A stretch of 40,689 bases of DNA from Salisapilia sapeloensis (taxonomy: Eukaryota > Oomycota > Peronosporomycetes > Peronosporales > Salisapiliaceae), in NCBI GenBank assembly GCA_023334545.1, contig JAADVB010000173.1:1-40689 (forward strand), written 5' to 3'. The translations under genes were made by a program, and so were the position numbers. Below, in pieces: positions 34,983 to 40,689 of the stretch. Numbering within the stretch: position 1 is the stretch's first letter; every line of letters starts with the position of its first letter. A model generated the notes under the pieces. It was not told the origin of the DNA, searched no databases, and saw nothing but the letters and a program-made list of their open reading frames with translations.

Positions 34983-36977
34983 CTATTCCTTGCTGGCTGC
35001 TTTCTGGCGCCGTCCTTCTGCTATGGCGTTAAGTGACCCACGCAGCTCCTCCATGCGACGGTCAAAGTCTATCCAAGTCCAAGTTTTGTTTAACACATAG
35101 CTGTCACGAAAGCGAAATGGGGTGCATAAGAAGCATCACATACCTTTAAATACACTTGGGGAATGGAGTGGCCGCTGTTTATTACGTGTTTTGGATGCGT
35201 CGGATTCATGATCAGTGGATATAGAGCGTGATTTTTTGACATTCGGTTCATCTTGCTTGTCAGTGCTTTTGGAAGCTAAACTTGATACATGCCGGTCCTT
35301 TCTACCACTCTCTCGGCTGTTCTGGACATTGCTACTCGATTTGTTCGAGAGACGAGACAGAGCTAGTGACTCGCTTTCGTCACTATCCGTAGACTTGAAG
35401 TTGTCGGTCTCTTTCTTTCTACTGCGCTGCTCCTCCTTACCTTCTTTGCTAGCATCCGATTTAGGCGGTCGATTCGAAGGCGATTCAACTAACTTGCTTC
35501 GATAGTTATCACTGTTCTTTGTTTCTTTTTCACGCATACTTGACTTTCGACTGAAACTTGGCGCTGGTGCATCGTCTAGTGGTGCCTTTGCAAACTTTTT
35601 CGCCAAAACCTGGTAACTGCTTCGTAGCTCACTTAGATCTGAAAACACTTGAGAAGCACGACGCTCCGCTTCTTCAATCATGCCCAATTTGAGCTGTGGA
35701 ATGCCAGTTGCCGGATCGGATTTGAACGAGTCACGATGGGCGTCGATCATTTCGTCTGCCGCGCCAAACACATCTCGCATTCGCTTACGAAATTCATATA
35801 ATTTTTTGCGCAGTGCTTCGGCGTCACTTTCAGTAGCTTGGTTGGATAGAGAATAACGCGAATCGCCACCTCGGACCGATCGGGGATGACTTTGATTAGA
35901 CGCTAATGACGCGTTTGAGCTCGCTCGGGAAATGCTCGAGTGACTAGTAGTGTTTTGTTTCGGTCCACCCCAATTTTCTTGTGCACTTGAAGCTGAGTGC
36001 GTCCCATCAGCTTCGTACTTGGATCGATTGTTGCTTTCGACTGAAGGACGTTCAAGCGAGCCATCATGACGAGACTTGCTTGATTTGTAGGAAGAATTTG
36101 GACTACTTGCACGGTGAATACTTTCTTGCGACTCTCGTAGTCTTGAAAAAGAATCCTTTTTACGTCCAAGGCTCGATTTCTTATATCTTCTAGCAGGTGA
36201 ATCAATAAGATCGTGGTTTTCGCTATGCAAAGGCGATAGTTCTAGTGTATCTCGACGACTAAGGCGCGCATGCTTCTCCTGGGTGCTAGAACTATAAGGA
36301 GAAGCGTTTTCGGAAGCTTGAGAACTTCGACGTGACCGGTAGGGTGGAAGCTCTCTAGATGGGGTGACTTGTTTTGCTCGTACGTCCTCATCGGTATCAC
36401 CATCCATGGTTTCATATCTGGTATATACTGCTTTACCAGACTCATCGAGATGGATATCTCTCTTTGGGCGCCGTTCATCGCTTGGACGGTAGGCCCGATC
36501 TTTTTGCACAGAGTCCTCCTTCCAAGTAGATAAAGGGCTTGTGTGTCTATCGTCCTTATGCCGGCGTCGATACGCAGTTGCATAGTCATCGTCTGGATCG
36601 GGCTGTCGAGTTTCTTTATCTTTGAAACCTTGTGAAGGACGCTCATGCGGTGAATCAGAGTAGTTCATACGATGATCACTTTCGCTATGCTTTGTGTTCT
36701 TGCTGTATGGTTTTGGCGAAGATGCTTTGTACGTCTGGAACGAGTCAGACATTGGTAGAGGGCGTTCCATCCTTGATTTTCGGTCACAATTGTATTCAAC
36801 CTCGTCGTCGAACTGATTGGAAATATATCTATCCGATAGTGATCGCGAGGAGTACGTGGACATATTGCGTCGTGATGAATTCGTATTGTCTTTTATTGGT
36901 TCTTGCTGAGAGGATAAGTCAAGTTTCCGAGGTATCGGACGCCTCATCGAGCTGTCATCTCGTTCAATCGCTGGCAT
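34983..36977 (-). CDS. Ser/Arg-rich disordered protein with a conserved-looking helical C-terminus
   Basis: Exon 1 36977-35144 and exon 2 35068-34983 join to 639 residues. The 75-nt intron has a GTATGT donor and GGATAG acceptor, and the junction reads SVFK-D-FDRRMEELRGSLNAIAEG. Without splicing, the protein would end two residues later at an in-frame TGA. Residues 1-375 are low-complexity, rich in Ser, Arg, Asp and Tyr with many RRxS-type phosphorylation-like sites. At about 380-460 comes a well-ordered helical segment (ALRKKLYEFRKRMRDVFGAA, later IPQLKLGMIEEAERRASQVF), then another charged disordered stretch and the exon 2 helix. I recognise no family. It is in tandem with the OFD1-like gene, 187 bp downstream of its stop, but no functional link is known. 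Confidence 0.7.
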
Positions 36978-37163
36978 GCTTTCCTTGGATGAGGTTAACG
37001 TACAATGTACTAGAACTAGAGGCTAAAAACTTGATCTGGTAACCAACTAGTGACTCTCCACGAAGATCACAACGTCTCACATATGCAGCGAGAAGTTTCA
37101 AGTATTGTTTTCGTCTCATAACGTTTATTTAAGCTATGCCTATGATACCCTTCAATCAATGTG

Positions 37164-40100
37164 TTAGAAGGATCCACTGCTTTCCGCCAGACTACGTTAT
37201 CAATAAATTAGCGTTGACGAGACTCAAGCTATCAAGTTCTCGTAGTATACATACCTTGATTCGGCAAATGATCCCCCAGATAGTTCCTGTGCATCATCCG
37301 AATCTGCAAAAGATTGATCGTCTTGTGTCTGAAACTCTGCTTCAAATCGCTCTTTCTCTTCTTTCTCTCGCTGTTGCTGCGCTTCTACCTCTGCTAAACG
37401 CTGTTTTTCTGCAGCTTTTCTCTCGAGAACACGCTGACGATATGCAGCCATGACGTCTTCATCCTCTTTCTTCTTAGCCTCCTCCTCATTCTGCCTCGTT
37501 TCTGCTTCGAGCTCTTCCGGAGTTTTGGTACTGATCACTTCAGGACTATATTCTGTTGCTGTTAGAACCTCCTCCGCCGGAAGACTAGTGTCAACCACAG
37601 TATCTGAGGCTTTGTTTTCGGCGATAGCTTCGTCTTCGTCACTGCCCGGTATATCGATTGCTTCCGAGCTACTAGGGGCATCAAACACGGATTCGTCTGG
37701 ACTCTTCTCTTGTGCATCTGGCTTATAACCATGGTCATCGACATCCTCCATGCTATTCACCTTTCCTGATCTTTCATTCTCGATTTGAGCGATGCCAGTC
37801 TCTTCGTCTTTGTTCACTTCGTCATTTACTAGTATTTCTTGAACAATAGATTCTACTTGTTGCTGCTCATCTTGCGCAATGCGCTTTTCATAATTGTTTT
37901 CCTCGTCTGCAGACACCATGAATCGATCTTCCTTGCTTTGAGTAGACTCTAAATCTTGTGCCTTTTCACTCTCAACTTCTTTATCAACGCTCACGTCAAC
38001 GGAGGCATGCACTTGATCAACATCAATATTTGGGTTCTGGACATTACTTTTAGCAGTGCTATCATCCACTTTGCTTGTAGTATCCTCGGGTCCTCGGGGC
38101 TTTGTAGAAATGTCTTCAATTGGATTATTGTTGTCCTTGTGCCCATTAATAACCTCCTTTTTCTCACTGTCACGGATTGCATAAAGAAGCTCAGACTTTG
38201 GATCAAGGATAGATGGCTCAGTGACTGCATTTACATCATCTTTGCGTTTGCTATCAACCAGTTTCATTTCTGTTGAGTTTACAATGTGGTCTTTACCACA
38301 TGGCATTGGAGCTTTCTGCGTGACGATATTTAGCGATTGTCTGCTTTCTAAATTACTTGGTTCTTGCGAAACAGGTATTTTAGCTTCATTTCTAACAACA
38401 TGGTCTGCAGCACGTTTTTCCTGCTTTTCGTCGAACAATTTTATCTCTTGATGATTTTGTTCTTGCACTCTAATGTCTTCATGTCGTCGGCACTCCATAT
38501 CTTTATCCACATTCCGCCTTTCACCATTGTACACCTGATATTCGCGCCTCTCTCGAGCCTGTCGATCGTCTTCTTCACACCGATAGTAGGGTATTTCTTG
38601 AGAGTACTGCATGGGTTGATTTGGATAATGACGCTCTTCATACCTCATGACAGGTCGGTAATCTCGACCAAAAGTCCCCATCATCTCCATCATTTTAAGC
38701 AACAATGTTCTCTCAGATACGCTGTCGCTTCTGTCACTTGTATGTCGTCGATGACTTGACGGACGATCTCGCCACTCACCAAATTTTGCATGAATCGATG
38801 ACTGTGCTTGCGATAATAGCGTCGTTAAACTAGCAACTTCCTGCTGAAGTGACTTAACACGAACATGCTCGTCTTCATATTGACTACGATATCGCTCCAT
38901 AGAAGCTTCACTCGCCGTTGCACGGTCCTGCGCATCTCTCCATTTGAAATACAGCTCTTCTTCCTTATCACGAAATTGCTTCCGTTCATCCTCTACAAGC
39001 TGTATTAGGCGTTTTCTTTCTGCTACAACTGCATTCCCTTCTGCCATCTTCAAAGCCACAATTTCGTCTTGCAACGACTGTATTTGAGCACTAGATGATT
39101 GAGTTTGCTTTGAACGATCACTGCTTTCGTTCATAAGTCGATCTACCTCTTCTTTCAATCGCGCATTCTCTGACTGAAAGTGTGCAACTTCGACCTTCAG
39201 GTCATAAACTAATTGCTGCTCCGTTTCGATTTGACACTTTTTGTCGTGTACTTCATCTTCCAAGCGAGCTTTCTCTTGAGATACTTGGGATGCACGTAGT
39301 TGTGCATCACGATAGTTACTTTCTGCCTCTAGCAACGTCGCTTCGAGCTTTTCCCATTCGGATTGAAGATGCTTCCATCGCTCTGTCTGTCGTTTTAACG
39401 CCTCTCTCTCTGCACTAACTTCAGCTTCTCTGTTGGTCAACTCTACGTCCCGATTATCCACGTCTTTCAATAGTTTTTCCCGCTCCAACTGCCACTCCTG
39501 TTCTTTTACTTTAACATTCTTGTCAATCATCGCTTGTATGTTATGCTCCTGTGTGTCTAGACGTGCTTCCCATAACTCCATCCGCTTTCTTTCATTCTCA
39601 AAATGCTTACTATCAGCTTCGTCTTTCTTCCGCAATTCATCCTCTTTCTTTCGACAAGTCTCCATCTCCTGAAATAACGATTGTCTAGTACTAAATAGCG
39701 ACGACTCGACATCTGCATGCTTCTTCTGGTAACATCGATCCAGCTCTCGTTCTCGATCTTGTAGCTGAACTACTTTACTCTGATGCTCCTTAAGTAAGGA
39801 AGTTCGATACTCTTCTATTTCATGTTCTACTTTCTTACGTTCTTCTCTCCGGACGCTTTCGATTTCTACATTACGAAACCTTTGGAGCTCTGACTGTATC
39901 ATTTGCTTCGCTTGTGCATCACATTCTTGTTGGTATTGAAGCATCCTCTCTTCGATCGAGAGTGTTGGACGCTGATTGTCTATCGATGTTTTACTCAAGT
40001 AGATATTCTCGACTCGACGCAGTTGGTTCTCAAGTGCGAAACGATGGTCTCCTATATCTACGGATGTCTGTGTGCTCGATGTCATCGAATGGATGTTCAC

Positions 40101-40589
40101 ACGACGAAGTAGCTCGTCCATGAGAATGTCGAGTAAAGATGCTCCTTTATAAAGTTTTGCTTCCATCTCTTGATGTTGTGTCGGAGGAATATGGAGCATG
40201 GATAACAATGCATGAGATGACATTTGATTCGCAGTGTGACCTGACTCGGGTGTAAAGACTGCAAGTGTATGCTCTAGTCGATGACTTTTTAAATAGTCTG
40301 CTAGTAATCCATGAATAAGCTCCTTTGCTGTAGCACAAGGTTGTCTATCCGAGCCTTTTGTCACTTGATTCGAAGTACTTTTAGCTTTACGAAGTTTCAT
40401 GATAAACTCGCGCCGAACTTGTGCCTACACAAAGGTAATTTATCATTCGCATGATCACCAATGTGGTGAGAAAGCGCTTACTTTAATGGAATTGACAGCA
40501 CCGGTATCTACTAGATGCCGTAACATTCCTTCTTGAAGCTTGTCCACAGAGACTTCCGTACCATCGTTCAAGGCCTTCCAGTCTGACAT
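37164..40589 (-). CDS. OFD1: OFD1-like LisH and coiled-coil centriole/basal-body protein, 3 exons
   Basis: Exons 40589-40482, 40424-37255 and 37191-37164 join to 1101 residues. Introns are 57 nt (GTAAGC donor) and 63 nt (GTATGT donor, CTAAT branch point). The N-terminus (LQEGMLRHLVDTGAVNSIKA then QVRREFIMKL) resembles the OFD1 start. A LisH motif follows at about 67-100 (ELIHGLLADYLKSHRLEHTLAVFTPESG), and the short STQTS motif after it also occurs in OFD1. Residues about 170-600 are continuous coiled coil. The C-terminal part is acidic and disordered, with a Glu/Lys/Arg-rich helix of about 60 residues (around 1015-1075) and a close in LAESSGSF. OFD1 builds distal centriole appendages and is needed for cilia and flagella, so this gene points to basal bodies and flagellated zoospores. 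Orthology rests on domain order and short motifs; other LisH/coiled-coil centrosomal proteins remain possible. Confidence 0.78.
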
Positions 40590-40689
40590 CTTTCAGTCTT
40601 CTGGACGAAGACAGGAATGCAGTATCGAATGGTGTGATCGAGAGTCGGCCGCTAGTAGTCACTAGCTCCTTTGAAAGGTCGCTCGACGC
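40590..40689 (-). promoter_or_regulatory. 5' flank of the OFD1-like gene
   Basis: The last 100 nt precede the OFD1-like ATG. On the minus strand they contain CCATTCGATACTGCATTCC, which has two CATTC initiator-like cores but no T-rich flanking element. The promoter call is positional. Confidence 0.3.

Noticed and set aside
36979-37254. Fusion of the OFD1-like gene with the Ser/Arg-rich gene through a 276-nt intron
   Set aside because: The phase could work with a GAAAG acceptor, but a 63-nt intron with a CTAAT branch point and CGTAG acceptor gives a natural OFD1-like stop at 37164. Two genes are the better reading.
1-40689. tRNA, rRNA, CRISPR or telomeric repeats
   Set aside because: No T-loop consensus with matching acceptor stem, no regularly spaced repeats and no telomere-type arrays were seen on either strand by eye.

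Overview
The window is nuclear DNA of an oomycete, most likely Peronosporales (Phytophthora or a downy mildew). The evidence is: densely packed genes on both strands; very short introns (about 46-90 nt, one about 200 nt) that mostly begin GTACGT, GTATGT or GTAAG; Inr/FPR-like start-site motifs upstream of several ATGs; a degenerate ankyrin gene of a type I recall as expanded in oomycetes; small TAZ zinc-finger proteins; Ty1/copia debris; and a giant unusual myosin. An intact OFD1-like gene (basal-body protein) suggests a lineage that still makes flagellated zoospores. There are no bacterial features, CRISPR arrays, or rRNA or tRNA genes that I could see.

Region 1 (1-10987) is loosely packed and partly decayed. 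On the minus strand lie the 5' end of an unrecognised gene running off the left edge (211 to 1), a four-exon TMEM42-like membrane protein (1257 to 553) and a frame-broken relic (2389 to 2079). On the plus strand are a 115-residue PARP-type zinc-finger protein (2563-2910) and two paralogous TAZ zinc-finger/coiled-coil proteins (3219-3804 with an intron, 9169-9687 without). Between the TAZ copies sit two fragments of copia retrotransposon (minus strand, about 4635-5195 and 5577-5771) and a dead ankyrin-repeat gene (about 6640-8292).

Region 2 (10988-20563) is one uninterrupted 3191-codon gene and the most striking object here. It encodes a myosin motor, IQ motifs, four UVR-like helical repeats, five tandem CBS-CBS modules (20 CBS motifs), a PB1 domain and a C-terminal tail anchor. 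It looks like a myosin heavy chain fused to a five-fold amplified CBSCBSPB-type protein, which would make a membrane-anchored motor with nucleotide-sensing modules.

Region 3 (20564-28188) is compact housekeeping and signalling. On the minus strand are a STIMATE/TMEM110-like ER membrane protein, a myotubularin-family phosphoinositide phosphatase with an intact CSDGWDR site and an F-box plus macro-domain protein. On the plus strand is NAA10/ARD1, catalytic subunit of the NatA N-terminal acetyltransferase. A C2-domain protein follows on the minus strand.

Region 4 (28189-40689) holds a type II membrane protein with a propeller-like ectodomain, two more C2 paralogues (a dispersed trio with the one in region 3), a Ser/Arg-rich disordered protein and the OFD1-like LisH/coiled-coil protein at the right edge. 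Exon structures below were deduced by eye from splice signals, reading-frame continuity and family similarity; none was checked by alignment or transcripts.
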